64,000 nt of DNA from Lachnospiraceae bacterium (GTDB lineage Bacteria > Bacillota > Clostridia > Lachnospirales > Lachnospiraceae). Positions 9,239-17,381 of this stretch are shown piece by piece; the first letter of the stretch is position 1, and each line of letters opens with the position of its first letter. The notes below the pieces were generated by a model, which was given only the letters and a program-made list of their open reading frames with translations, did no database searches and had not been told where the DNA came from. The stretch is taken from the NCBI GenBank assembly GCA_017936885.1, contig JAGBEO010000014.1, positions 1 through 64,000 on the forward strand, read 5' to 3'. Position numbers and translations under genes: made by a program.

Positions 9239-9664
9239 GTGAGAACAAGAGAACAGCTTTATGAATTTATTGAAAAGCAGAAAACGGCTTTTATTGCATC
9301 CGTGGATGAAGATGGGTTTCCGAATATCAAGGCAATGTTTACGCCGCGCAAGATAGAAGGTAATTCTTTCTATTTTACGACCAATACCTCTTCCATGCGG
9401 GCACAGCAGTTTATGAAAAATCCGAGGGCGAGCATTTATTTTTACCAAAGAGGGCGGTTTCGATATGAAGGAGTTATGCTGATCGGGACAATGGAGGTTT
9501 TGCAGGAGGAAGCGGTTAAGAAGGAAATCTGGCACACCGGAGATATCATGTATTATAAAAAGGGTGTGAGCGATCCGGATTATTGTGTTTTGAAGTTTAC
9601 CGCTGTGAAAGGCAGGTTTTATGCGGATTTGAAGACAGAGAGTTTTGAGATGGAGGATCTTTAG
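9239..9664 (+). CDS. pyridoxamine 5'-phosphate oxidase family protein (copy 1)
   Basis: A 141-residue split-barrel flavin-binding protein. It has the family pattern: an opening helix, KTAFIASVDEDGFPN strand pair, then a TTNTSSMRAQQFMKNP segment contacting the flavin phosphate, and a C-terminal CVLKFTAVKGRFYADL strand. The start is GTG at 9239 after GGGAGAAATATC. It is too short for a true PdxH and is more likely an FMN- or F420-type reductase or a flavin store. It lies behind marR and next to a related copy. Confidence 0.82.
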   Translation: MRTREQLYEFIEKQKTAFIASVDEDGFPNIKAMFTPRKIEGNSFYFTTNTSSMRAQQFMKNPRASIYFYQRGRFRYEGVMLIGTMEVLQEEAVKKEIWHTGDIMYYKKGVSDPDYCVLKFTAVKGRFYADLKTESFEMEDL

Positions 9665-9692
9665 AAGTAGTCTTGTCAGAAGGAGGAAAAGG

Positions 9693-10148
9693 ATGACAAA
9701 GGAAGAAATCAAAGAATTAATTAACAGCGCGGAAACAGCGGAGCTTGGATTTATCGACAGTATAGGGATGCCTCAGATCAGAAGAGTCTTCTGTACATGC
9801 CATAAGGGAATCGGGAATCATCTGATTTCTACAAATACTTCATCCATGCATGTGCAGGAGATTTTGAAGAATGACAAAGCGTGTCTGTATTTTGCGGACA
9901 GCAATAAGTTTCAGTGCGTATGCCTGATTGGACAGGCGATTTTTCATCAGGAGTCTTTTTATAGGGAATTGCTGTGGCATGAAGGGGATGAGATATATTA
10001 TCCGAAAGGGGTAACGGATGAGGATTACTGTGTGATTGAATTTATTGCACAGAAAGGACGTACCTATGCAAGTCTTGGTACCAGCGATATTACGCAGGAG
10101 ATGCTGGAAAACTGGGATGGTGGAGCAGATTGGATAGGGCCGGCATAA
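9693..10148 (+). CDS. pyridoxamine 5'-phosphate oxidase family protein (copy 2)
   Basis: A 151-residue protein paralogous to the preceding gene: STNTSSMHVQEILKN, HEGDEIYYPKGVTDEDYC and IEFIAQKGRTYASL align with NTSSMRAQQFMKN, HTGDIMYYKKGVSDPDYC and LKFTAVKGRFYADL there. The start at 9693 follows AGGAGGAAAAGG, a strong site, and is preferred over an upstream in-frame ATG inside the neighbour. The pair could form a heterodimer or be a divergent duplication; substrate unknown. Confidence 0.82.
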   Translation: MTKEEIKELINSAETAELGFIDSIGMPQIRRVFCTCHKGIGNHLISTNTSSMHVQEILKNDKACLYFADSNKFQCVCLIGQAIFHQESFYRELLWHEGDEIYYPKGVTDEDYCVIEFIAQKGRTYASLGTSDITQEMLENWDGGADWIGPA

Positions 10149-10214
10149 CAGGTAAAAATTTGAAAAAATGCTGTAGAATCCTGTTAAAAAACTCGTAAAA
10201 ATCGAAATATTAAC

Positions 10215-10243
10215 TTGCTTAATGATAGAATATCTTATATAAT
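10215..10243 (+). promoter_or_regulatory. candidate promoter of the Rpn gene
   Basis: TTGCTT, 17-base spacer, TATAAT (10238-10243). Transcription would begin near 10250, at the foot of the 16-base-pair inverted repeat, so the RNA would start with a hairpin. Confidence 0.5.
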
Positions 10244-10251
10244 AAAACCAC

Positions 10252-10301
10252 TTTCCAAACAGAAGCAGTTGTTATAGCAATCATGTGCTTCTGTTTGGAA
10301 A
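10252..10301 (+). repeat. 16-bp perfect inverted repeat in the Rpn leader
   Basis: TTTCCAAACAGAAGCA at 10252-10267 is the exact reverse complement of 10286-10301, with an 18-base loop. Two further hairpins follow: GATTCC-atcc-GGAATC at 10309-10324 and CGTAC-tttct-GTACG at 10330-10344. No U-tract follows, so this is not a standard terminator. It is a structured leader of the downstream gene or a trace of a mobile element. Confidence 0.75.
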
Positions 10302-10474
10302 TCGAAAAGATTCCATCCGGAATCGCGGACGTACTTTCTGTACGAGCCGGAAATTCAGCAAACAATGAAATAGGGACGGGGAATCAGTTCTTCTATCTGG
10401 ATATGCAGGATAGTGAGGTGCTGAGCCGCAGAAGATATCCAGCATTCCCTGTCGACAAAAGAAGGGAGATTTAC

Positions 10475-11512
10475 GTGGAACAACAGGAAAAAAGAGAAAA
10501 CAGCAAATTATATGACAGCAGCAGTAAACTGATTTTTGGAAACGCGCAACTATGCTCGCAGTTTCTCAGAAATTACATGGACATGCCGATTTTGGCAAAT
10601 GTACGAGCTGAGGATATTGAAGATGTGTCGGAACGGTATGTGCCTCTTTTTACGGAAGAAAGAAATGCAGATACGGTAAAACGTATTAAAATATCTGAAA
10701 AAGACACACTTTATTTCATTTCCCTTATTGAACATAAGTCGCAGGTAGATTATAATGTAAGCATGCAGTTGCTCCGCTACATGGTTTATATCTGGGAGGA
10801 CTATGAGAAAGAAATGGAGAAGCAGCATAAGGGCATCAGTAAGACAAAGGATTTCAAATACCCGCCTATATTGCCGATCGTCTATTATGAGGGGACCGGA
10901 AAATGGACGGCTGCTTGTAACTTTAAGGACAGGGTATTGTTTGAGAAAGCCTTCGAACCTTTTACACCCAGTTTTTTCTATAAACTCATACAATTAAATG
11001 GTTACAGTGTAGAGGAATTGCTGGATAAAAAAGATGAGCTGTCCTTAGTCATGTTAATCAACCGGCTGCAGAGTGCGGAAGAATTTCAAGCACTGAGGCT
11101 GCCGGAGGACTATCTGCAAAATCTGTCGGAGCATTCTACGGAGGAACTGCTTGGTATTATAGAGAAAGTGATTGCTGTGGTGCTGAGGCATCTGAATGTA
11201 CCGGAGGAGGAAGCAGCCGCCTTCACTGGACAGGTAAAGGAGCGTAAGATGGGAGAGTTGTTTGAACATTTTAAAGGATATGATATACAGGCAACCAGAA
11301 AAGAAGCCAGAGCAGAAGGGGAAGAGCTTTTATTGATCAATTTGGTGTGTAAAAAACTTGTAAAAGGCAAGGCGGTTGCACAGATAGCGGAAGAACTGGA
11401 AGTAGAGGAAGAAAGGGTTGCCCATATCTGCCATGCGGCAATTGCTTTCGCGCCAGATTATGATGCCGGGAAAATCAGGGAAGCCCTGCATGATGCAAAT
11501 AATGAAATCTGA
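10475..11512 (+). CDS. Rpn family recombination-promoting nuclease / transposase_31-like
   Basis: A 345-residue protein of the PD-(D/E)XK Rpn/YhgA group. FISLIEHKSQ (ExK) is the nuclease core, followed by the helix YMVYIWEDYEKEM and the PPILPIVYYEGTGKW segment characteristic of the family. The C-terminus resembles the helix-rich tail with GKAVAQIAEELEVEEE. The start is the GTG at 10475 after GGGAG; the frame is open upstream but that part overlaps the leader hairpins. Related E. coli Rpn proteins are DNases that promote recombination and are not transposases of an IS; no terminal repeats or target duplication are seen here. Confidence 0.82.
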   Translation: MEQQEKRENSKLYDSSSKLIFGNAQLCSQFLRNYMDMPILANVRAEDIEDVSERYVPLFTEERNADTVKRIKISEKDTLYFISLIEHKSQVDYNVSMQLLRYMVYIWEDYEKEMEKQHKGISKTKDFKYPPILPIVYYEGTGKWTAACNFKDRVLFEKAFEPFTPSFFYKLIQLNGYSVEELLDKKDELSLVMLINRLQSAEEFQALRLPEDYLQNLSEHSTEELLGIIEKVIAVVLRHLNVPEEEAAAFTGQVKERKMGELFEHFKGYDIQATRKEARAEGEELLLINLVCKKLVKGKAVAQIAEELEVEEERVAHICHAAIAFAPDYDAGKIREALHDANNEI

Positions 11513-11518
11513 TGTTTG

Positions 11519-11538
11519 ATTCACAGAATTCTGTGAAT
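11519..11538. promoter_or_regulatory. 20-bp perfect palindrome, candidate operator
   Basis: ATTCACAGAATTCTGTGAAT lies between the Rpn stop and the AraC start, 10 bases before the ATG. The lack of a loop or U-tract argues against a terminator; a repressor site is more likely. Confidence 0.5.
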
Positions 11539-11547
11539 TGATTTGGA

Positions 11548-12219
11548 ATGGATGATGAGATTACAGTGGAAAATGTTAATTACATCTATGATGATAAAAA
11601 TGGAATAGAAATCATTCTCAGCAGACAGTCGGAAATATCTTATCCCTTGCACAATCATGTTTCTGTCTTTACCTTTGGTGTAGTTTTGGAGGGCGAAGTT
11701 GCGATAGAGATTGCAGGACATAGGAGAACTTATATAAAAGGACAAAGCTATGGTATCCCGCCCTATATGCCGCATCAGATAACCGCTGTCTTGCCGTACA
11801 CTATGCTGACTGTCTGTATTCCGAAGGAGTGTTGGAAGCAGGAGGCAGATTATGTGTGTCAAAAGGATTATGAAGCAAAGGAAGGAAAGCTAACCAATTT
11901 ATTAGGCAGCGAGTTAAAGGAGAAATTAGAGCGTTTTCCGGAAGAAAGAATTACCGTGGAAGAAATGGCGAGATTGGCAGCCGTCAGCAAGTATCATTTT
12001 ATCCGGTTATTTAAACAGGAAATGGGGATGACACCGCACCAGTTCCAGTTACAGAACAGAATCCGCAAGGCACAACGGTTGTTAAAACAATCGGAAGCCG
12101 TGACCAAAGTGGCAATGGAGGCAGGATTCTGCGACCAAAGCCACTTTATCAGACAATTTGAAAAAACAGTAGGGCTGAAACCTACAGCTTATAAAAAGGT
12201 TTGTTTCGTATTGGATTGA
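11548..12219 (+). CDS. AraC family transcriptional regulator
   Basis: A short 223-residue AraC regulator. An N-terminal cupin (PLHNHVSVFTFGVVLEG, then YGIPPYMPHQI) is followed by two helix-turn-helix units (VEEMARLAAVSKYHFIRLFKQ and AMEAGFCDQSHFIRQFEKTVG). The ribosome binding site is weak. It converges with a cupin gene 26 bases downstream. The target is unknown; the cupin and AEC transporter nearby are candidates. Confidence 0.88.
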   Translation: MDDEITVENVNYIYDDKNGIEIILSRQSEISYPLHNHVSVFTFGVVLEGEVAIEIAGHRRTYIKGQSYGIPPYMPHQITAVLPYTMLTVCIPKECWKQEADYVCQKDYEAKEGKLTNLLGSELKEKLERFPEERITVEEMARLAAVSKYHFIRLFKQEMGMTPHQFQLQNRIRKAQRLLKQSEAVTKVAMEAGFCDQSHFIRQFEKTVGLKPTAYKKVCFVLD

Positions 12220-12245
12220 TACTGTGAGGATTAGCACCTCAAGGC

Positions 12246-12632
12246 TTAATTGAGTGCGGGCATGAACTTAGCAAACAGATATAAACCGGTATCCTCAGCT
12301 ACTACTTCATGAGGTACATTTTGAGGCAATATGGAGATCACACCGGGCGTGTAGGAAAGTTCTTTCCCATCCATGAGGCAGATGCCGTTGCCGGAGATGA
12401 CTTCGTGGGTTTCAAGCTGTTCTTTATGAGTATGGACACCGATTTTTTTGCCGGGTGCAATTTTAACCAGATGATAGCTGAAAGCACCACCAGTTTGTGC
12501 AGCAGTGACGAGATGTTTTAGAGCAACGCCGTCAAAGGTGGGATGTTCCGACCAAGGGATGTCAGCAAAGGAAATATCACCCTGTAAAGTGTGCAGCATT
12601 CCGATTTGTTCAAAAGTTTCAAAGGTATTCAT
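12246..12632 (-). CDS. cupin domain protein
   Basis: A 128-residue single-domain cupin. HTHKEQLETHEVISGNG is motif 1 (His and Glu metal ligands) and LPQNVPHEVVAED is motif 2 with its His. The start is preceded by AGGAGAACACAAAT. It has no signal peptide. Proteins of this size are small-molecule binders or metal-dependent isomerases/dioxygenases; the sequence does not say which. It converges with the AraC regulator and is read away from the AEC transporter. Confidence 0.85.
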   Translation of the reverse strand: MNTFETFEQIGMLHTLQGDISFADIPWSEHPTFDGVALKHLVTAAQTGGAFSYHLVKIAPGKKIGVHTHKEQLETHEVISGNGICLMDGKELSYTPGVISILPQNVPHEVVAEDTGLYLFAKFMPALN

Positions 12633-12790
12633 ATTTGTGTTCTCCTTTTCTGTGTTTAGTATTTAGCTGATTGCGAAAATCACCGTAACATTCCGCAAAT
12701 GTCTAAAGTACCGTATTGATGTTTCAACGGTTGATTCATAGTATAAAATAGTCGGGATGAGAACACTTGTATAAAATTGCTTTTATGTAA

Positions 12791-12958
12791 CTTGGCAGCA
12801 AAAGGAGCGTAAGACGATTTGTGATGACAAGATCGGTGGTGGGTGCAGTGGGCGGAGCCTATGATGCGGTTTATATGAAACAGGTTATGACCTATATGGA
12901 ATTAAAATACAGACGGAGATTTTATACTCATTATGGAAAATCTGATTTTTTGTCTTAA
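12791..12958 (+). pseudogene. possible remnant of an EcsC-like protein C-terminus
   Basis: An open frame, with an ATG at 12824 but no ribosome binding site, encodes SVVGAVGGAYDAVYMKQV, then YRRRFYTHYG and a stop at 12958. The Gly-rich VGAVGGAYD segment resembles the end of EcsC family proteins. Only this tail remains, and it runs into the start of the AEC gene in another frame. The rest of the gap 12633-12932 shows no gene. The family assignment is tentative. Confidence 0.35.
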
Positions 12959-13877
12959 TGCAACAGTTCCGGTATTTCTGCTTATGATACTGGGATTTAT
13001 TTTTCGAAAAACAGGAATATTCACGGAAAGCTTTACCAAGACAATGAACACTTTCGTGTTTCAGGTAACCCTTCCCGTTCTGGTGTTTCAGGATTTGTCG
13101 CAGGAAGATTTTGCAGCCGTATGGGACGGTAAATTTGTGATGTTCTGTTTCGCGGCTACGCTTCTTTCTATCACGGCGGCGATTCTGGTTTCATTTGGTC
13201 TCAAAGACCGCTCTTTGCAGGGAGAGTTTGCCCAAGCAGCATACCGCTCCAGCGCGGCGCTGCTGGGCATCAGCTTTATCCAGAATATATATGGTACATC
13301 AGGGATGGCGCCGCTTATGATCATCGGGACGGTTCCGCTGTATAATGTGATGGCGGTTGTGATACTTTCCTTTCTGAAACCGGAGCGGGGCAGACTGGAT
13401 CGGAAACTGCTTGGAAAGACTTTAAAAGGCATTGTCACCAATCCGATTATTCTCGGTATTGCAGTCGGTATGCTTTGGTCACTCCTTAAGATTCCCCAGC
13501 CTCTTATTATGGAAAAGACCGTAAAATATGTGGCAAATCTGGCAACGCCTTTGGGACTCATGGCGCTTGGGGCAAGTTTTGATTACCGCAAGGCGTTTGC
13601 TGCCATTCGTCCGGCACTGCTTGCCAGCACTATGAAATTGGTCGTATTTTGTATGTTATTTTTGCCCATTGCGGTACATATGGGCTTTACACAGGACAAG
13701 CTGGTGGCGGTTCTTGTTATGCTCGGTTCCCCCACAACGGTGAGCTGTTTTGTGATGGCGAAAAATATGGGGCACGAAGGCACTTTATCTGCCAGCACGG
13801 TGATGATAACAACCTTTTTCAGTGCCTTTACGCTGACGTTATGGCTGTATGTGCTGCGGGTGATGGGGCTTGTGTAA
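12933..13877 (+). CDS. AEC family transporter (auxin efflux carrier fold)
   Basis: A 314-residue membrane protein with about ten hydrophobic segments in two five-helix halves. PVFLLMILGFIFRK opens it; NTFVFQVTLPVLVFQDL and LGSPTTVSCFVMAKNMG are the conserved crossover segments of AEC carriers. Members export or exchange organic acids such as malate or amino acids; the substrate is not predictable. It converges with the acetylesterase gene with 24 bases between stops. Confidence 0.9.
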   Translation: MENLIFCLNATVPVFLLMILGFIFRKTGIFTESFTKTMNTFVFQVTLPVLVFQDLSQEDFAAVWDGKFVMFCFAATLLSITAAILVSFGLKDRSLQGEFAQAAYRSSAALLGISFIQNIYGTSGMAPLMIIGTVPLYNVMAVVILSFLKPERGRLDRKLLGKTLKGIVTNPIILGIAVGMLWSLLKIPQPLIMEKTVKYVANLATPLGLMALGASFDYRKAFAAIRPALLASTMKLVVFCMLFLPIAVHMGFTQDKLVAVLVMLGSPTTVSCFVMAKNMGHEGTLSASTVMITTFFSAFTLTLWLYVLRVMGLV

Positions 13878-13901
13878 ACAATTTTGTACAGGGTGTTAAT
13901 A

Positions 13902-15581
13902 TTACACTTCACACCGGAACGGTTTGATTGGCAGCCCGGCTTCATTGCACAGATTGGCAACCGCATAATCCGCCCATGCAAATTGTATGATGCAGGGAGC
14001 GTCCGTTAAGGCATCTGCCGTGAGCACAACAGAGGCTCCTTTTATGTTGATGGAAGTAATCGGAACTTCCTTGCCATCCTGTAGCAAAACGAATCCGGTA
14101 ATATCGTCTGTAATGTTCGTTACAATGCGGGTTCCGTCGGTGACTGCGTTTTGGGGTGCAGCACTGATCGTATCATACGTAAGCTCTTTACGATGCAGTT
14201 CCCCGCAATTTGTAAAGGAAAGTGTAATCACAGTTGTCTTTCCTTTTTCTGCCTGCGCATTTGGGCAGTCTAAATGATCTGTGATATCTGTCTGTTCCCG
14301 AACCGCCGAGACGAATTCGGGGGATTCGCATAAAATATCTTCTCCGTATACTTTTCCTCTGGCAAGCAAAGCAAGCCTTCTTCCCACTTCCATCTTCTGC
14401 TTGGGATGGATGTCGTAGTAGGAACCGATATCCATAATACTTACCATACCCGTATGGGGAATGGTCTTGCTCACAAGTTCCTGCTTCTCACGTACCTGCG
14501 TATAATTTTGGGAGTCACAGTCAAGCCAGACACCGAAAGGCGCAAGCTGTACGAACAGGAAAGGAAATTCATCATTCCACTTGTTGCGCCACCAGGTGAT
14601 GAGCGAGGTCATCAGCTTATCATACATATCGGCATGTCCGGCATCGGATTCGCCCTGATACCAGAGTACGCCCTTGATGGCGAAAGGAATTAACGGTTCC
14701 AGCATCTGGTGATAGAGTCCGCCGGGGCGGTTGATGTTGTAGGGCCCCATAGGAACAAAAGGATCACCTTTATGATCTTCCATATAAGCTTCCTGCCATG
14801 CCCTGTCCCTGCCGTAGAGAAGCGGCATGAAGTCTTCCGTGTGTCTGACGGAGGTTTCAAATGCCCAGCCCTCTAAGCTGCGGCGCGTCATTTCTTCCGG
14901 TGTGTATTCCGACAGGGCAGCTTCATATTCCCGCAGATAGACAGATAAAGGTTCTTCTTCTAAGCAGGACTCATCCAGCCATGCAGTGGCAGTACTGCCG
15001 CCCCAGTTGCAGCCGATGATGCCGATTGGAACGTTAATATGAGGCTGAATATTTCTGGCAAAAGAGTAGCCGGGAGCGGAAAAGGTATCAAACCCAATGT
15101 CGCCTTCCATAAGCCAGCAGCCATAGCCGGTGGTATCTCTCTGCTGACCGGAAAATGCCAGCTGCGGTACGTTATACATATGTATCTTTGGATTCTTTTC
15201 ATAAGTTCTGACGGTATCCCAGTCTGCATCATAGCGCAGGAAAAATTCCATATTGGACTGTCCGCAGGCAAGCCAGATGTCACCGATGGAAACTTCTGTC
15301 AGCGTAATTGTCTCGCAGAAGGGATGATCGCAGGTGATTGTCAGCACGGCATTTTCACAGGCGGGCTGCGGCGGCAGTGTACACTGCCATGCACCTAAGG
15401 AAGCTTGATCATTCTCGGAAACGGCTGCGGCATACGTATCTGCATTTACTGAACCGTCAGGCGTTTGCAGACATACGCTCACCCGTGCGTGTGCGGGTGC
15501 CTGCCCCTTTACGACAATAGGTTTCTCACGCTGTAAGACCATATGGGATTGAAAAATGGGTGTTGTTGTCAGTAAATTCAT
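13902..15581 (-). CDS. sialate O-acetylesterase family protein (SASA)
   Basis: A 559-residue carbohydrate esterase with an N-terminal beta domain (about 1-95) and a split SGNH hydrolase. WLACGQSNME has the nucleophile Ser, GCNWGGSTATAW the oxyanion Gly/Asn, and MDIGSYYDIHP the Asp/His pair; LWYQGESDA is a family signature. No signal peptide is evident, so it probably acts in the cytoplasm. It removes acetyl groups from sialic acid or other acetylated sugars (xylan or mannan fragments). No sialic-acid genes are nearby, so a plant-polysaccharide role is equally possible. Confidence 0.9.
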   Translation of the reverse strand: MNLLTTTPIFQSHMVLQREKPIVVKGQAPAHARVSVCLQTPDGSVNADTYAAAVSENDQASLGAWQCTLPPQPACENAVLTITCDHPFCETITLTEVSIGDIWLACGQSNMEFFLRYDADWDTVRTYEKNPKIHMYNVPQLAFSGQQRDTTGYGCWLMEGDIGFDTFSAPGYSFARNIQPHINVPIGIIGCNWGGSTATAWLDESCLEEEPLSVYLREYEAALSEYTPEEMTRRSLEGWAFETSVRHTEDFMPLLYGRDRAWQEAYMEDHKGDPFVPMGPYNINRPGGLYHQMLEPLIPFAIKGVLWYQGESDAGHADMYDKLMTSLITWWRNKWNDEFPFLFVQLAPFGVWLDCDSQNYTQVREKQELVSKTIPHTGMVSIMDIGSYYDIHPKQKMEVGRRLALLARGKVYGEDILCESPEFVSAVREQTDITDHLDCPNAQAEKGKTTVITLSFTNCGELHRKELTYDTISAAPQNAVTDGTRIVTNITDDITGFVLLQDGKEVPITSINIKGASVVLTADALTDAPCIIQFAWADYAVANLCNEAGLPIKPFRCEV

Positions 15582-15683
15582 AAGATTCTTTTCCTTTCTG
15601 ATTGGAATGATAGTTTTTATAATGGAAACAAGTGCAATATACAGCTTGAATAATCCATAACAGCCTTGTCTTTAGATGATTGT

Positions 15684-15712
15684 ATTATAACAGATGCCGG
15701 AAAGATGACCAA
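15684..15712 (-). promoter_or_regulatory. candidate promoter of the acetylesterase gene
   Basis: On the minus strand TTGGTC (15712-15707), a 17-base spacer and TATAAT (15689-15684). The predicted start near 15677 gives a leader of about 95 bases. The gap 15582-15925 otherwise holds only this and the palindrome at 15864. Confidence 0.4.
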
Positions 15713-15863
15713 GATAAAAAGGCAATCATAGCAAGAATTGATAAATACAAGGCGTTTTTTAGGTTTTGGAACGGGGGATGCCAATATACATTTACTGTTT
15801 ATTCAAACTTACAATTTCTGTTCAATCAGAAATACAATTGCCATTTACAAAAAGAAATTACTG

Positions 15864-15882
15864 TGATATCATAATGATATCA
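15864..15882. promoter_or_regulatory. palindrome upstream of the SPFH gene
   Basis: TGATATCAT-a-ATGATATCA, a perfect 9-bp inverted repeat with a one-base centre, 43 bases before the SPFH start. The next gene after SPFH encodes a ribbon-helix-helix protein, a class that binds such sites. Confidence 0.5.
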
Positions 15883-15925
15883 AACAAATAAACATTGTAG
15901 TCTATATGGGAGAGAGGTAAGAATA

Positions 15926-17005
15926 ATGAAAGAGAATAAAGAAATGAACGGAACCCAAATGTCGGAGATGATAGAAGAGAAAGTGCTGCGCGGCAGGAAG
16001 AACGGATTGCCTGCATTGTGCGGAATACTTCTTTTGCTTGCCCTTTCGATTGCCGGATTTATTCTAGGCGCTGTCAGGGTGGAAAAGGGGGAAAATCCGG
16101 TGCTTCTGATTGCCGGTATTGTGGTATTTGCGGTCGGTATCCTGCTTCTTCCGGGGTTAAAAGTTTTGAAGCCGCAGGAGGCGCTGGTATTAACGCTTTT
16201 CGGTAAATACATCGGTACGTTAAAAGGAGACGGATTCTATTTTGTTAATCCCTTCTGTACCGGCGTGAATCCGGCATCAGAGACGAAGCTGAATCAGAGC
16301 GGGGATGTGAACAATCTGAGCGGACTGGGCAATCTGGGAAATCTGGCGGCAGTGACAGGCGGGGCAAGCGCCAAGAACTCAGAGGCATCTTCCAAGAAAA
16401 TTTCATTAAAAATTATGACACTGAACAACAGCAGACAGAAAATCAATGACTGTCTGGGGAATCCGGTGGAAATCGGTATAGCTGTTACCTGGCGTGTCAT
16501 AGATACGGCCAAAGCGGTATTTAATGTAGATAATTATAAAGAGTTTCTGTCCCTGCAGTGTGACAGTGCGCTGAGAAATATTGTAAGACTCTATCCTTAT
16601 GATGTGGCACCGAATGTAGATACAACCGGGGACGGTATGGCAGACGAAGGAAGCCTGCGCGGTTCCAGTGAGATCGTAGCCGGCAGAATACGGGATGAAA
16701 TACAGGCAAGAGTAGAAGAAGCGGGTATGGAAATTGTGGAAGCAAGAATCACGTACCTTGCTTATGCAACGGAAATTGCAGCTGTGATGTTGCAGAGGCA
16801 GCAGGCATCTGCTATTATTGATGCAAGGAAGATGATTGTGGACGGTGCAGTCGGTATGGTAGAAATGGCATTGGAACGTCTGAATGAAAAACATACGGTG
16901 GAATTGGACGAAGAGCGCAAGGCGGCGATGGTATCTAATCTGTTAGTGGTTCTGTGCGGTAACCATGATGCACAGCCGGTAGTAAATTCCGGCAGCTTAT
17001 ATTAG
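15926..17005 (+). CDS. SPFH/band 7 domain membrane protein
   Basis: A 359-residue protein. A short acidic/basic N-terminus precedes two hydrophobic segments (about 28-50 and 58-76). An SPFH core (KPQEALVLTLFGKYIGTLKGDGFYFVNPF, shown here only in part: GKYIGTLKGDGFYFVNPF) follows, then a coiled region with RQQASAIIDARKMIVDGAVG. A Gly/Asn/Ala-rich insert (about 125-150) interrupts the domain. SPFH proteins scaffold membrane microdomains. The start follows GAGAGAGGTAAGAATA. A ribbon-helix-helix gene starts 18 bases downstream, suggesting an operon. Confidence 0.9.
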   Translation: MKENKEMNGTQMSEMIEEKVLRGRKNGLPALCGILLLLALSIAGFILGAVRVEKGENPVLLIAGIVVFAVGILLLPGLKVLKPQEALVLTLFGKYIGTLKGDGFYFVNPFCTGVNPASETKLNQSGDVNNLSGLGNLGNLAAVTGGASAKNSEASSKKISLKIMTLNNSRQKINDCLGNPVEIGIAVTWRVIDTAKAVFNVDNYKEFLSLQCDSALRNIVRLYPYDVAPNVDTTGDGMADEGSLRGSSEIVAGRIRDEIQARVEEAGMEIVEARITYLAYATEIAAVMLQRQQASAIIDARKMIVDGAVGMVEMALERLNEKHTVELDEERKAAMVSNLLVVLCGNHDAQPVVNSGSLY

Positions 17006-17023
17006 AATTGTAGGGAGAGAAGT

Positions 17024-17227
17024 ATGGGAGACTCAGGCAAAAAGCAGGTGCCCCTTAGACTGTCACCGAAATTATATGATGCGATCGCTGCATGGGCGGA
17101 AGATGATTTCCGTTCTGTGAACGGACAGATTGAGTATCTGTTGACAGAATGTGTGCGGCAGCGGAAGAAGAACGGGAAATATGTATCCGATGAAATGGAT
17201 GTACCGCCAAAACTGGATATCAGTTAA
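17024..17227 (+). CDS. small ribbon-helix-helix (Arc/HicB-like) protein
   Basis: A 67-residue protein. [19 protein letters not shown] and [17 protein letters not shown] form the beta strand and two helices of an Arc-type fold. The start is preceded by GGGAGAGAAGT. It lies 18 bases after the SPFH gene. It could autoregulate that operon through the palindrome at 15864, or act as a protein partner of the SPFH scaffold; both are inferences. Confidence 0.75.
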   Translation: MGDSGKKQVPLRLSPKLYDAIAAWAEDDFRSVNGQIEYLLTECVRQRKKNGKYVSDEMDVPPKLDIS

Positions 17228-17381
17228 TGCACGGGGCACAAACTGCCAAACTGCATAGCATAATATCATAATATAAAAACAGATGAAATGTCTGGGAGAA
17301 AATTTGCAGCGAGACATTGCAGCAGCTCAGACATAGAGGATAAAGTTGAATAAATTTGTGATGCCTCGGAATGGAGAAAAC

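Noticed and set aside
10475..11512. Reading the Rpn gene as an insertion sequence
   Set aside because: No terminal inverted repeats at the gene ends, no target duplication, and Rpn proteins are PD-(D/E)XK nucleases and not IS transposases. The same applies to 59720-60577.
15680..15874. 64-codon plus-strand frame before the SPFH gene
   Set aside because: It overlaps the acetylesterase promoter and has no ribosome binding site.
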